Part shown: positions 47,920 through 57,398 of the stretch, piece after piece
Layout of the letters: each line of letters opens with the position of its first letter
How positions within the stretch are numbered: position 1 is the stretch's first letter
From: Pseudomonas graminis
GTDB lineage: Bacteria; Pseudomonadota; Gammaproteobacteria; Pseudomonadales; Pseudomonadaceae
NCBI RefSeq assembly: GCF_900111735.1
Contig: NZ_FOHW01000006.1
Span: forward strand, 1-64,000
Direction: 5' to 3'
DNA length: 64,000 nucleotides
Translations under genes and position numbers: made by a program
The notes under the pieces: generated by a model
Databases searched by the model: none
What the model was told of the DNA's origin: nothing
Seen by the model: only the letters and a program-made list of their open reading frames with translations

Positions 47920-48504
47920 TATCTGGCCGGTTTCCTCCAGCCTCCGATGCAGCTACATCCCGGCCTGCGTATCGAATTGAGCCTGGATGACCAACTCACC
48001 GATGCTGTCGGGTCGAGGATCGATATCGGCATTCGTATCGGCACGGTTCGGGACAGGCGCTACATCGCCCGGCCAGTCGCGCATGTGCCGTTGAAGATCG
48101 TCGCCTCGCCGGCATTGATAGCGGCAGTTGGCATGCCGGCCTCGCTCGACGAGCTTAAAGAGCTGCCGCTGTCGGCGCTGATCGATCGCAACAACGGACG
48201 ACCCTGGCCGTGGTTTCTGTCGGAAGGCCAGAGCTATTTGCCGCGCTCCCCCGCCTTCAGTTGTGATGACCCGGAGACTGAGCTGGAATTTGTGCTGGCG
48301 GGCGTCACGTTTGCGCAGATGCCCCATTACCTGGCCGAGGCGCACCTGCGCGACGGGCGTCTGATCGAGGTGTTGCCTAATGCCGCGCCGCCGCCCATGG
48401 ACCTTTCCGTGTACCGAACGCAGTCAGGACCGGTGCCGAGCAGGGTGAGAATTGTCTACGATCATCTGATCCAGTGTCTGGGAGACCCGCAGACCTTCCC
48501 CTGA
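47920..48504 (+). pseudogene. LysR regulator remnant lacking the DNA-binding domain
   Basis: About 195 codons of a LysR effector domain are readable: YLAGFLQPPMQLHPGLRIEL, DAVGSRIDIGIRIGTVRDRR, MPASLDELKELPLSALIDRN, VLAGVTFAQMPHYLAEAHL and the C-terminal PSRVRIVYDHL. The N-terminal helix-turn-helix and linker (about 100 codons) are absent: the sequence before codon 1 is already the remnant SDR in the opposite strand. A deletion between the two divergent genes removed both starts, so neither is likely functional. Confidence 0.8.
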
Positions 48505-48646
48505 CGGCGCAGCGACGGAGGATTCGACTTACAGCGACCGAACCGATGACGACCGGCTTCGGTCGAACGCCGTGCGATGCCCCAGAGGCGCGCACACTGC
48601 TGGATGCTCCAGCGGTCAGCCATTCACCTAAAACCACCGGCCTTCC

Positions 48647-49270
48647 ATGTTCGAACACATCGACTTCAACTATCTGCTTGCAAACTACGGGTACTGGGCC
48701 GTATTCATCGGCTGTCTGCTGGAAGGGGAAACCATCCTGATCCTCGGTGGGCTGGCGTCGCACCAGCACGTACTGCAATGGCAGCAAGTGCTTATCTACG
48801 CCACGTTGGGCGGGATGCTCGGCGATCAGATTCTGTTCTGGACCGGGCGCTACTTCGGGCCACGCCTGCTGCCTCGTCTGCACCGCCAGCAAGCGACCAT
48901 CGATCGCGTGTCCGACCTGATCAAGCGCTACCCCACGGCGTCCATTTTCTCGGTGCGTTTTCTCTACGGCATGCGCTTGATCGGACCTCTGGTCATTGGC
49001 GCGAGTCGCTTGTCGCCCATCCGTTTCGCGATCATCAACTTGCTTGGCGCCGCTGTCTGGGCAAGCCTCTTTCTCGCGGCCGGCTATTGGGCGGGCGGTT
49101 TCCTGGAGAACATGCTCGGCAACCTGAAACCTTATAAAATGCCGATCTTCCTGGGCGTGGTCGTGTTGGGCGCGGCCGTCGCGTTGTATCGGCACCGTCG
49201 GGCGAAATCCCGCCCTGCCCGCCAAGCGGCCAAGCGAGCGAAAGACGTCCCGCCCTCCTCTGCGGGATAA
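48647..49270 (+). CDS. DedA-family membrane protein
   Basis: 207-residue polytopic inner-membrane protein of the DedA/VTT family, some members of which move undecaprenyl phosphate or lipids. Family sequences are VFIGCLLEGETILILGGLAS, TLGGMLGDQILFWTGRYFG and RFLYGMRLIGPLVIGASRLS (with the FxxR-x3-P/G-type segment). The basic C-terminal tail RHRRAKSRPARQAAKRAKD is cytoplasmic. ATG at 48647 gives the family N-terminus FNYLLANYGYWAVFIG. Neighbour genes give no further clue. Confidence 0.87.
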   Translation: MFEHIDFNYLLANYGYWAVFIGCLLEGETILILGGLASHQHVLQWQQVLIYATLGGMLGDQILFWTGRYFGPRLLPRLHRQQATIDRVSDLIKRYPTASIFSVRFLYGMRLIGPLVIGASRLSPIRFAIINLLGAAVWASLFLAAGYWAGGFLENMLGNLKPYKMPIFLGVVVLGAAVALYRHRRAKSRPARQAAKRAKDVPPSSAG

Positions 49271-49337
49271 CGCTTCCCATCTGCGGCGACCGCCTCTATA
49301 ACGGCAGACAGGCATTTGACGCAGAGGGATCGACTCG

Positions 49338-50123
49338 ATGAACACACGCATCACCGCCGGTTTGCTGTTGAGCATGGTCAGCATCGTTCAGGCTCAGGCC
49401 GCTGAGACGCCGTCGCACCTGGACACCGTCATGCAGAAGGGCCAACTGGCCGTTTGCACCACCGGCGATTACAAGCCCTACACGTTTCTCAGGCCCGACG
49501 GCCAGTACGAAGGCATCGACATCGAGCTGGCCCAGTCTCTGTCGCAGAGCCTGGGCGTGAAGATCGAGTGGGTCCCGACCACCTGGAAAACCCTGATGAC
49601 CGATTTCACGGCCGGCAAATGCGACATCGCCGTCGGCGGCATCTCGGTCACCCTTGAGCGGCAGAAGAAGGCGGCGTTCAGCAGCACGTTGGACATCGAC
49701 GGCAAGGTCCCGCTGGTGCGCTGCGAAGACGAGTCGAAGTACCAGACCCTCGAGCAGATCAATCAGCCCGGCGTTCGCTTGATCGAACCTCAGGGCGGCA
49801 CCAACGAAGCCTTTGCCCATGCCTACTTGCCCAACGCCAGCCTGGCCTTCCACGACAACAAGACCATTTTCCAGCAGCTGCTCGACAAGCAAGCCGACGT
49901 GATGATCACCGACGCCTCCGAAGCTCTATACCAACAGAAACGCATGCCTGGCCTGTGTACGGTCAATCCGTCGAATTACATGCAGTACGGCGAAAAGGCC
50001 TATCTGCTGCCGCGGGATGACGTGGCCTGGAAGGCCTATGTTGATCAATGGCTGCACCTCACAAAGGCCACCGGCGTGTACAAGAAGGTAGTCGGCGAAT
50101 GGCTGGCGATGCCTGCAGAGTGA
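49338..50123 (+). CDS. pheC: Periplasmic cyclohexadienyl (prephenate/arogenate) dehydratase, PheC-like
   Basis: 261-residue exported protein of the solute-binding fold, closely resembling P. aeruginosa PheC: signal peptide ending VQAQA, then LAVCTTGDYKPYTFLRPDGQ, VPTTWKTLMTDFTAGKCDIA, GGISVTLERQKKAAFS, QGGTNEAFAHAYL and AEKAYLLPRDD-like GEKAYLLPRDDVAWKAYVDQ. PheC converts prephenate to phenylpyruvate (or arogenate to phenylalanine) in the periplasm. It could also be a simple amino-acid binding protein; no transporter genes adjoin it. Independent unit, 67 bases after the DedA gene. Confidence 0.75.
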   Translation: MNTRITAGLLLSMVSIVQAQAAETPSHLDTVMQKGQLAVCTTGDYKPYTFLRPDGQYEGIDIELAQSLSQSLGVKIEWVPTTWKTLMTDFTAGKCDIAVGGISVTLERQKKAAFSSTLDIDGKVPLVRCEDESKYQTLEQINQPGVRLIEPQGGTNEAFAHAYLPNASLAFHDNKTIFQQLLDKQADVMITDASEALYQQKRMPGLCTVNPSNYMQYGEKAYLLPRDDVAWKAYVDQWLHLTKATGVYKKVVGEWLAMPAE

Positions 50124-50172
50124 CCGTGAGCAGCATGCCCGCAAGACTTCGGCACAGGACCCCGCCGTATCC

Positions 50173-51159
50173 ATGAAAACCAACAGAACCATCACTCGCG
50201 CGTTTTGCGTCGAGCTGCAGCAAGAGCTTTCCATTGTGGCGGCTCGACGGGAGTACTTTTCTCAAGAGCTCCCTCGGGCGCGTTTCAACTTTCTGTGCTC
50301 GTCCGAGCCGTGCCGCGCCCTCGGTGTGAAAATCACCGGGGTTCGCTATGACGTGAAGCCCCAGGAGCATCCGACCTTCGTCGCCGCGCACTACCGGGCC
50401 AACCCGAACTACGAACATCACGCCGATTGCGAATGGGTGGATGAAGCGGTCGAAACGGCGGTTGGGCAGGAAGCCGAAAGCGAGGCAGAAAGCGAGCTGC
50501 GCAAGGTCAAGCGCAAGCTCGATGATTACATCGACGTCTTTGAGCCGACGATAAACGACCGCGTTAAATCCGGGCCACCCAGAGGCACGCCTGACGACGC
50601 GGCGCCGGAGAAGACCGAAGACATCGCGCTCCCTGTCGAGACAATGAAAGCCAAACAGGACAAGCAGAACCGCACCAGCAATCTGGAGCGTCTGGTCGAC
50701 AGCTTTCGTCAGGCCCAAGCCTCGTTGACCAAGGAAGAACTCGCACTGCTGACCCTGCGCATTCCGGGTCAGGGCGAGGTGTCGTTGCGCGCTTATTTCC
50801 GCCACATCAAGTTCGCGCAGCTCAATGACGAGCGTCGTGTGCTGTACGGTGGCGGCCTCGTCGAGCGCTACGGGACAGGCTTCAAGTTCAAGTTCTTCGA
50901 TCGCCTGCAAGGCAAGCTGGTGACTTTGTACGTGTCACCCTCGCAGATGCAGGCCTACCGCTCCAGCCGCTATCTCAGTGAGCTGCTGAGTCACGCTGAC
51001 GAGGTGCGATTCTTCACGGTCTTTGCCTTGGGCAAACTGGTCGCCAGCCCTTCCGGGAAGAGCGTCAGCGTGGAGATCGAAGACTTGCGTCATCTGGCCA
51101 TCGTGCTTGGGCCTTCGAAAGACGCTGAGGAGACTTCTTCAAAAGGTCCGGCTATCTAA
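50173..51159 (+). CDS. Uncharacterised protein with an N-terminal Cys/His-rich domain
   Basis: 328-residue soluble protein that I do not recognise. The N-terminal region (residues 30-90) has C-x4-C (LCSSEPCRALGVKI, Cys42 and Cys47), then His73, and HH-x2-C (NYEHHADCEW, His82/His83/Cys86), suggestive of one zinc site and slightly reminiscent of CoiA-type zinc ribbons. The middle is charged and probably coiled or disordered (about 90-165). The C-terminal domain (about 170-320) has LERLVDSFRQAQASLTKEEL, RIPGQGEVSLRAYFRHIKFA and VRFFTVFALGKLVASPSGKS. It stands 49 bases after pheC and ends at a terminator. Confidence 0.6.
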   Translation: MKTNRTITRAFCVELQQELSIVAARREYFSQELPRARFNFLCSSEPCRALGVKITGVRYDVKPQEHPTFVAAHYRANPNYEHHADCEWVDEAVETAVGQEAESEAESELRKVKRKLDDYIDVFEPTINDRVKSGPPRGTPDDAAPEKTEDIALPVETMKAKQDKQNRTSNLERLVDSFRQAQASLTKEELALLTLRIPGQGEVSLRAYFRHIKFAQLNDERRVLYGGGLVERYGTGFKFKFFDRLQGKLVTLYVSPSQMQAYRSSRYLSELLSHADEVRFFTVFALGKLVASPSGKSVSVEIEDLRHLAIVLGPSKDAEETSSKGPAI

Positions 51160-51181
51160 TACGAAGACTTTCTCCAGCTCG

Positions 51182-51222
51182 AAAAAAAACCCGGTTTCTC
51201 TCGCGAGCAACCGGGTTTTTTG
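51182..51222. terminator. Bidirectional terminator between the unknown gene and cyoE
   Basis: Stem AACCCGGTT/AACCGGGTT (51188-51196 with 51209-51217) flanked by AAAAAAAA and TTTTTTG. It lies 23 bases past the plus-strand stop and 17 bases past the cyoE stop, so it serves both. Confidence 0.9.
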
Positions 51223-51238
51223 CGTTTCATTCAAGCGA

Positions 51239-52129
51239 CTAAGGCGCTGCGTATGTCACCAACAGCTCCTTAGTTACCTGAAAATCCAGCGACATGGCCA
51301 CGCTCAAGGCAGTGATCGTGAAGATGGAGAACACGAACAGCTTGCGTGCCCAAACGGTGTCGTCTTTGGCTTTGTAGCCGGTCCAGGCCATGTACAACCA
51401 GTACATGCCCATCGCCGCTGCAACGGCCAGATAATTGAGCCCGGCGTAGCCGCCGAAGGTCAGCATCAAGGTCGCCAGCAGGAAAGCCAGGATGTAGATC
51501 AGGATGTGCCGCTTGGCGACCCGGATACCACGCTTGACCGGCAGGACCGGAATCGAGGCAGCCCGATAGTCATTGAAGCGGAAAATCGCGATGGCATACG
51601 AGTGAGGCATCTGCCACAGGCTGAACATCACCAGCAAGGTCAACGCCGCGAGGTCGAAGGTGTTGCTGACCGCGACGTAACCAATCACGGGAGGCATCGC
51701 GCCCGACAGGCTGCCCACCAACGTGCCATGAACCGACCTGCGCTTCAGGTACAGGCTGTAGAAGCCGACGTAGATCACGAAGCCGATCACGGCAAACAGC
51801 GCCGCCAGTGCATTGGCCTTGGTGTAAAGCAGGCCGACGCCGACAACGCCCAGCACAGTGGCGTAAATCAGTGCCAGTTTCACTGACACCAACCCTTGCA
51901 CCAGCACCCGATTCTTGGTGCGCTCCATCTTCACATCGATATCGCGATCGATACAGTTGTTGAACACGCAGCCAGAAGCCACCACCAGTGAAGTCCCGAT
52001 CACCGCTGCCAGGAACAAGCCGATGTCGACGTGTCCCTTGGAAGCCAGAAAAAAGCCACCTGCCACCGAAAGCACGTTACCGAAAATGATCCCCGGTTTG
52101 GTGATTTGGATAAAGTGCTTCAGTGACAT
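51239..52129 (-). CDS. cyoE: Protoheme IX farnesyltransferase (heme O synthase)
   Basis: 296-residue membrane prenyltransferase that adds farnesyl to heme b to make heme o for cytochrome bo3. The aspartate motif [18 protein letters not shown] near residue 57-74 binds the prenyl diphosphate, and the second motif YTDYLKR-type [18 protein letters not shown] is present; eight to nine TM helices. Last gene of the cyo operon, ten bases after cyoD. Confidence 0.96.
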   Translation of the reverse strand: MSLKHFIQITKPGIIFGNVLSVAGGFFLASKGHVDIGLFLAAVIGTSLVVASGCVFNNCIDRDIDVKMERTKNRVLVQGLVSVKLALIYATVLGVVGVGLLYTKANALAALFAVIGFVIYVGFYSLYLKRRSVHGTLVGSLSGAMPPVIGYVAVSNTFDLAALTLLVMFSLWQMPHSYAIAIFRFNDYRAASIPVLPVKRGIRVAKRHILIYILAFLLATLMLTFGGYAGLNYLAVAAAMGMYWLYMAWTGYKAKDDTVWARKLFVFSIFTITALSVAMSLDFQVTKELLVTYAAP

Positions 52130-52139
52130 CAGGTTTTCC

Positions 52140-52487
52140 TCACTTCGCCATCATGGCGGTGTGGATGCTGAACATGATCCAGGTGCTCAAGCCCACCAGC
52201 AGCACGATCACAAGGCCAGCGAAAGCAAACGCGATCACGTTGTTGCGCTGCGCTGCCGAGCGGTCAAGGTGCAGGAAGTACACCAGGTGAACGATAACCT
52301 GCACCACTGCGAAGACCAGAACGACCCACAGCGTGGCCACTTTCGAGATCGTCGGGAACATCACCAGACCGAAAGGAATCGCGGTCAGGATGATCGACAA
52401 TACGAAACCGACCATGTACGACTTGAAGCTGCCGTGGGCGGCAGGTTCATGGCTGGCAGCGTCATTTGAGTGATGTGAATTCGCCAT
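52140..52487 (-). CDS. cyoD: Cytochrome bo3 ubiquinol oxidase subunit IV
   Basis: 115-residue membrane subunit with three TM helices ([60 protein letters not shown]) and the ILTAIPF and VHLVYFLHL segments typical of CyoD. It assists assembly of the oxidase. Its ATG follows the cyoC stop with no spacing. Confidence 0.95.
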   Translation of the reverse strand: MANSHHSNDAASHEPAAHGSFKSYMVGFVLSIILTAIPFGLVMFPTISKVATLWVVLVFAVVQVIVHLVYFLHLDRSAAQRNNVIAFAFAGLVIVLLVGLSTWIMFSIHTAMMAK

Positions 52488-53120
52488 TTAAATGGTCCCC
52501 ATCAGATAGACAACGGTGAACACGCAGATCCAGACAACGTCCAGGAAGTGCCAGAACAGGCTGAGCATGCTCAGGCGAGTCTGGTTGGTCCCTGTCAGGC
52601 CGTGCTTGGAGACCTGATACATCATGATCGCCATCCAGATCAGACCGCTGGTCACGTGCAGACCGTGGGTGCCGACCAGCGTGAAGAACGCCGACAGGAA
52701 ACCGCTGCGGTTAGGACCGTAGCCTTCGGAGATCAGCAGGTGGAACTCGTTGATCTCCATGCCGATGAAGCCCAGACCGAACAGGAAGGTCACGAACAAC
52801 CAGCCCAGAACGCCCGACTTGTTGCCCTTGTGCATCGCCAGCATGGCGAAGCCGTAGGTGATCGAGCTGAGCAACAGGCAAGCGGTTTCGCCAAGCACGT
52901 ATGGCAGTTCGAAGATGTCGTGGCCCGCAGGACCACCCGCTACGTTGTTAACCAGTACCGCGTAAATGGCGAAGATCGACGCAAACAGAATGCAGTCGGT
53001 CATCAGGTAGATCCAGAAACCGTAGATCTTCATCTCGCCGGCGTCATGGTGACCATGGTCGTGCTCGTGGTCATGACCGTGGTCGTGACCCTTCGCACCA
53101 TCAAATACTAAGTTCGACAT
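52488..53120 (-). CDS. cyoC: Cytochrome bo3 ubiquinol oxidase subunit III
   Basis: 210-residue subunit with five TM helices ([60 protein letters not shown]). The [13 protein letters not shown] loop and [13 protein letters not shown] are conserved. Unusual for the family is a cytoplasmic N-terminal tail of alternating His and Asp (residues 11-26, nine histidines), seen in some Pseudomonas relatives, that could bind metal. Three bases after cyoB. Confidence 0.95.
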   Translation of the reverse strand: MSNLVFDGAKGHDHGHDHEHDHGHHDAGEMKIYGFWIYLMTDCILFASIFAIYAVLVNNVAGGPAGHDIFELPYVLGETACLLLSSITYGFAMLAMHKGNKSGVLGWLFVTFLFGLGFIGMEINEFHLLISEGYGPNRSGFLSAFFTLVGTHGLHVTSGLIWMAIMMYQVSKHGLTGTNQTRLSMLSLFWHFLDVVWICVFTVVYLMGTI

Positions 53121-53123
53121 TGT

Positions 53124-55142
53124 TTATGCCTGCTCCAGCTTGTTGACAGGAGAGTTTGTCTGGCCATTGCGAACCTGAGCCAGGATCGCGTGTTGCTCGC
53201 CTTCGATGCGTGCCACTTCGGATGCAGGAACCATGTAGCCCTGATCGTCACGTGCAGCGTGAATCACGAAGTACACGATGGTACCGATCAAGCTGACGGC
53301 AGCCAGCCAGAAGATGTGCCAGATCATCGCGAAACCGAAGACGGTCAGCAGGAGGCCCATCACCATGCCCGTCGCCGTGTTGTTCGGCATGTGGATGTCG
53401 GAGTACTTGGCCGGAACCTTGTACGCCTCGCCATCACGCTTGGCGGCATAGAACGGGTCGATCTCGTTGGCTTTCGGCATTTCTGCAAAGTTGTAGAAAG
53501 GCGGTGGCGAAGAAGTGGACCATTCCAGAGTGTGGCCATTCCATGGGTCACCGGTCAGGTCGCGGTTCTGCTCGCGGTCACGGATACTCACGAAGATCTG
53601 GATCAACTGACAGGCGATACCGATAGCGATCAGCAACGCACCAACGAACGCGACGTGCAGGTACGGCGTCCAGTCCGGGTTGTCAGTGGTGTTCAGACGA
53701 CGGGTCATGCCCATGAAGCCCAATGCGTACAGCGGCATGAAGGCGACGTAGAAACCCGAGATCCAGAACCAGAACGCTGCCTTGCCCCACTTCTCGTTCA
53801 GCGTGAAACCGAACGCTTTAGGGAACCAGAACGCGAAGCCGGCGATGTAACCGAACACAGCACCACCGATGATCACGTTATGGAAGTGCGCGATCACGAA
53901 CAGGCTGTTGTGCAGAACGAAGTCGGCACCCGGGATAGCCAGCAGTACGCCGGTCATACCACCGATGGAGAAGGTCACCATGAAGCCCAGGGTCCACATG
54001 ACAGGCGCGGTGAAGCGCAGACGGCCCTGGTAAATCGTAAACAGCCAGTTGAATAGCTTCACACCCGTCGGGATGGAGATCAGCATCGTCGCCAGACCGA
54101 AGAAGGCGTTGACGCTTGCACCCGAACCCATGGTGAAGAAGTGGTGCAGCCATACCATGAAGCCCAGGATCGAGATCGCACCGGAGGCGTAGATCATCGA
54201 GTGGTGGCCAAACAGGCGCTTGCCGGTGAACGTCGAGATGACTTCGGAGAAGACCCCGAACGCCGGCAGAATCAGGATGTAAACCTCAGGGTGACCCCAT
54301 GCCCAGAACAGGTTCACGTACATCATCGGGTTACCGCCCAACTCGTTCGTGAAGATGTGGAAGTCCAGGTAACGGTCGAGGGTCAGGAACGCCAGGGTGC
54401 CGGTCAGGATCGGGAACGAAGCCACGATCAGGACGTTGGCCCAGGTGCAGGTCCAGGTGAAGATCGGCATGTCCATCAGTTTCATGCCAGGGGTACGCAT
54501 CTTCAGAACGGTGACCAGGAAGTTCACCCCGGTTAACGTTGTCCCCAGTCCTGACAGCTGCAGTGCCCAGATGTAGTAGTCCACACCCACGCCCGGGCTA
54601 TAGCCCAGTTCCGACAGCGGCGGATAGGCAACCCAACCTGTACGCGCGAACTCGCCGACGCCCAGAGACACGTTGACCAGAATCACGCCGGAAATCAGCA
54701 GATACAGGCTCAAGGAGTTCAGGAACGGGAAGGCAACGTCGCGAGCGCCAATCTGCAGAGGCACGACGATGTTCATCAGGCCGGTGAAGAACGGCATCGC
54801 CATGAAGATGATCATGATCACACCGTGAGCGGTGAAGATCTGGTCATAGTGCTCAGGCGGCAAATAGCCGGGCGAGCCTTCGGTGGCCATGGCCAACTGC
54901 GAGCGCATCAGCACGGCATCGGCAAAGCCACGAAGCAGCATGACCATAGCGATGATGATGTACATGACACCGATTTTCTTGTGGTCGACGGACGTCAGCC
55001 ACTCGGTGTAGAGGTAAGTCCACTTCTTGAAGTACGTGATCAGGCCCACCAGCGCCACACCACCGATCGCGATCATGGCGACCGTGATCATGACTATCGG
55101 CTCGTGGAACGGAATCGCGTCCAGACTTAATTTACCAAACAT
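53124..55142 (-). CDS. cyoB: Cytochrome bo3 ubiquinol oxidase subunit I
   Basis: 672-residue heme-copper oxidase catalytic subunit with about 15 TM helices. It binds heme b, heme o3 and CuB: the motif [20 protein letters not shown] holds the CuB histidine crosslinked to tyrosine, and HHFFTMGSG and [12 protein letters not shown] hold further ligands. The additional N- and C-terminal helices mark the quinol-oxidase (CyoB) type. It pumps protons while oxidising ubiquinol. Three bases after cyoA. Confidence 0.97.
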   Translation of the reverse strand: MFGKLSLDAIPFHEPIVMITVAMIAIGGVALVGLITYFKKWTYLYTEWLTSVDHKKIGVMYIIIAMVMLLRGFADAVLMRSQLAMATEGSPGYLPPEHYDQIFTAHGVIMIIFMAMPFFTGLMNIVVPLQIGARDVAFPFLNSLSLYLLISGVILVNVSLGVGEFARTGWVAYPPLSELGYSPGVGVDYYIWALQLSGLGTTLTGVNFLVTVLKMRTPGMKLMDMPIFTWTCTWANVLIVASFPILTGTLAFLTLDRYLDFHIFTNELGGNPMMYVNLFWAWGHPEVYILILPAFGVFSEVISTFTGKRLFGHHSMIYASGAISILGFMVWLHHFFTMGSGASVNAFFGLATMLISIPTGVKLFNWLFTIYQGRLRFTAPVMWTLGFMVTFSIGGMTGVLLAIPGADFVLHNSLFVIAHFHNVIIGGAVFGYIAGFAFWFPKAFGFTLNEKWGKAAFWFWISGFYVAFMPLYALGFMGMTRRLNTTDNPDWTPYLHVAFVGALLIAIGIACQLIQIFVSIRDREQNRDLTGDPWNGHTLEWSTSSPPPFYNFAEMPKANEIDPFYAAKRDGEAYKVPAKYSDIHMPNNTATGMVMGLLLTVFGFAMIWHIFWLAAVSLIGTIVYFVIHAARDDQGYMVPASEVARIEGEQHAILAQVRNGQTNSPVNKLEQA

Positions 55143-55145
55143 TGT

Positions 55146-56081
55146 TTACTCCTCTGCCTGCGCAGCTGACTGCTTACCCATGTCCATCCCTTCCGTACCT
55201 GCTACTTCTTTCTTCTCATGGACAATCTTGCCCGGCTTCATACCTTCATACTTGTCGATGATGATCTGGAACAGGTTCGGAGTGACCGAGGAGTAGAGTT
55301 CAACGGGGTTACGTTCGCTGGGCTTGGCCAGCGCGGCGTATTCGGCCGTTGCCAGTGTTTTAGGTGAATTCTTGACGTCGGCAACCCAGGTGTCGAAATC
55401 AGCCTGTGAGGTAGCAGTCGCCTTGAACTTCATGCCGGTGAAACCTGCGCCGCTGTAGTTGGCGGAGATACCATCGAACTCGCCGTTTTCATTGGCGATC
55501 AGGTGCAGCTTGGTCTGCATGCCGGCCATTGCGTAGATCTGGCCGCCCAGTGCAGGGATGAAGAACGAGTTCATGACCGAATCGGACGTGATACGGAAAT
55601 TGATCGGCGTGTTGGCCGGGAACACGATCTTGTTGACGGTGGCGATGCCCTGTTCCGGATAGATGAACAACCATTTCCAGTCCAGTGCGACCACTTCAAT
55701 GGTCAGCGGCTTGACGTCCGACTCGAGCGGGCGGTATGGGTCCAGCGCGTGGGTGGACTTGTAGGTCACATAGCCGAGCACAATGATGATGGCCAATGGA
55801 ACCAGCCAGACCACCAGTTCAATCCGGGTCGAATGCGCCCAGTCAGGCGTGTACGTCGCGCTCTTGTTAGTAGCGCGATACTTCCAGGCGAAGATGATGG
55901 TCATGAAAATGACCGGCACCACTACCAGAAGCATCAGCAAGGTAGCAGTGATGATCAGGTCACGCTCTTGAACGCCGACATGCCCTTTGGGATCCAGCAG
56001 GGTGTAATCGCACCCGCTGAGCAGGAGCATGCTGAAAAGGGCCAAGAAGCCAAAAAACCTGGGGTACCTTTTTTTACTCAT
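55146..56081 (-). CDS. cyoA: Cytochrome bo3 ubiquinol oxidase subunit II
   Basis: 311-residue lipoprotein subunit. The signal peptide ends in the lipobox LLLSGC near residue 22; two TM helices follow ([40 protein letters not shown]), then the cupredoxin domain without the CuA ligands, as expected for a quinol oxidase ([20 protein letters not shown]). ATG at 56081 is chosen as it gives the family start; the earlier frame has no signal-like N-terminus. First gene of cyoABCDE. Confidence 0.95.
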   Translation of the reverse strand: MSKKRYPRFFGFLALFSMLLLSGCDYTLLDPKGHVGVQERDLIITATLLMLLVVVPVIFMTIIFAWKYRATNKSATYTPDWAHSTRIELVVWLVPLAIIIVLGYVTYKSTHALDPYRPLESDVKPLTIEVVALDWKWLFIYPEQGIATVNKIVFPANTPINFRITSDSVMNSFFIPALGGQIYAMAGMQTKLHLIANENGEFDGISANYSGAGFTGMKFKATATSQADFDTWVADVKNSPKTLATAEYAALAKPSERNPVELYSSVTPNLFQIIIDKYEGMKPGKIVHEKKEVAGTEGMDMGKQSAAQAEE

Positions 56082-56396
56082 CTCACGACCTCTAAAAGCA
56101 GCTTTCGCATCGCAGTTGGGTTTCGACCGCCAACACTTCACCCTGCCAGGTGCTGGCAAATGCTTGGATTGAAAAGGGGCCTGTCAGGAAGCATGTGGGC
56201 CTCACAACAAATCCGGGTTGAGCTTCGGTTTCTTATTCGAATGGTGGCACCCGCTTATGCGGACCCTATCCCTTGGCGCAGACATTCAGAACGTGACTCA
56301 GGAGGCCATTCGAACCGCGTCTACTAGAGCGAAAAGACGCTCAATAACCTCGATTTACACCGTCCCGCAAATGAGGGGGGGCGTGAATTGGGGGCG

Positions 56397-56425
56397 ATTG
56401 TAGATACGTAAAGTTTTATTGACTA
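56397..56425 (-). promoter_or_regulatory. Candidate cyoA promoter far upstream
   Basis: On the minus strand TAGTCA (56425-56420) and TACAAT (56402-56397) with 17 bases between. Use of this site would give a leader of about 310 bases before cyoA, containing an inverted repeat TTCGAATGG/CCATTCGAA (56236-56244 and 56306-56314). Only four of six -35 bases match. The rest of the 470-base gap between cyoA and dsbB shows no coding region that I can support. Confidence 0.3.
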
Positions 56426-56552
56426 TAAGTTTCTGCGCAACAGTTAATTTCGAAATCGGTAAAAATGCGGTGTTATGCCGCACCCTGAAACGGCGCAAAG
56501 CCCCGGTTCTCTTGAACGATCTCGGGGCGCTTTGTTACGCAACACTTTGTAA

Positions 56553-57062
56553 TCAGCGTGCTTTCATCCGGTTACGAATAACCCCGGCCGGAACCAGCAC
56601 TACGGTCAGCACAAACGCCACTAACGCCCATTGCGCCAAAGACAAACCGAGAACTGGCGGATATGGCGTCTCGCAGAAACCACCTACCTGAAAGCCTAGC
56701 GGAAATAGCGACGCAAGGGGCAAACCGTCGACAATCGGCTGGAGCACGTCGATGCCGCAACTCTCGGTCGGGTGGGTCTGGATGTACACATGACGCCCGG
56801 CGGCAACGAGCCCGCCGACTGCGCTCAAGGTCACCAGCGCTTCACAGATCGTCAGGCTCAAACGACCCGGCATTGCTGCGCCGATGAAAGCAAACACCGC
56901 GATGAACAACAGCGCATAACGCTGCAGTATGCACAGCGGGCAAGGCGCCTCGCCCAATACCACCTGCATGTACAAGGCGCCGCCGATCAACGCCAGGCAG
57001 ATGATTCCCAGCAACACAAGAAACTGCTTTTCACGCCGCAGGTACAACATCTCGTCAGTCAT
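56553..57062 (-). CDS. dsbB: Disulfide bond formation protein DsbB
   Basis: 169-residue inner-membrane quinone reductase with four TM helices that reoxidises DsbA. Cysteine pairs are Cys41/Cys44 (CPLC, first periplasmic loop) and Cys102/Cys130 (ESCGIDVL ... GGFCETPYP, second loop), matching the active sites of DsbB. Length and the C-terminal TM (WALVAFVLTVVLVPAGVI) are normal. Probably its own transcript; the 336 bases between it and hmp hold the paired repeats described below. Confidence 0.93.
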   Translation of the reverse strand: MTDEMLYLRREKQFLVLLGIICLALIGGALYMQVVLGEAPCPLCILQRYALLFIAVFAFIGAAMPGRLSLTICEALVTLSAVGGLVAAGRHVYIQTHPTESCGIDVLQPIVDGLPLASLFPLGFQVGGFCETPYPPVLGLSLAQWALVAFVLTVVLVPAGVIRNRMKAR

Positions 57063-57299
57063 TCACATATCCTTTGAATTGGAGTCATCCGGATCGACGG
57101 ATGCGTTGTGTTGCGGCCCGGACGCCCCGGAAAGGCAGCGATTCTACCATCGTCGTACCTCCCCGTTCACAGAGCCGCCGTTGTCGCAGAAAAGCAGCGG
57201 CTCCCCACCCGGGCACTGCAACCGGCGCAATGGTGAACACTCGCGCATTACCTGAGCGTTAACATTCCAATACAAAGCCCACCCACCCGGCCTTGCACC

Positions 57300-57395
57300 C
57301 TCCTTATATATAGAAGAGTGCGGCTTTTTGTCGCAGACGCAGATCGCCACATTGACTCCTTCTATATATATGTAGGATGCGTCTAATTGTCGCAG
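57300..57395. repeat. Two imperfect 37-40-bp direct repeats with TATATATA cores
   Basis: Copy A (57300-57336) and copy B (57356-57395) both run CTCCTT-TATATATA, then G-rich bases, a CT-rich bit and TTGTCGCAG, offset by 56 bases. TTGTCGCAG occurs a third time at about 57182. On the minus strand each copy ends in AAGGAG, resembling a ribosome binding site. No known element was recognised. Confidence 0.55.
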
Positions 57396-57398
57396 CGA

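Noticed and set aside
57144..57350. 68-codon minus-strand frame with GTG start downstream of hmp
   Set aside because: Ribosome-binding-like AAGGAG is part of the repeat and the product has no recognisable features; kept only as part of a finding, not as a gene.
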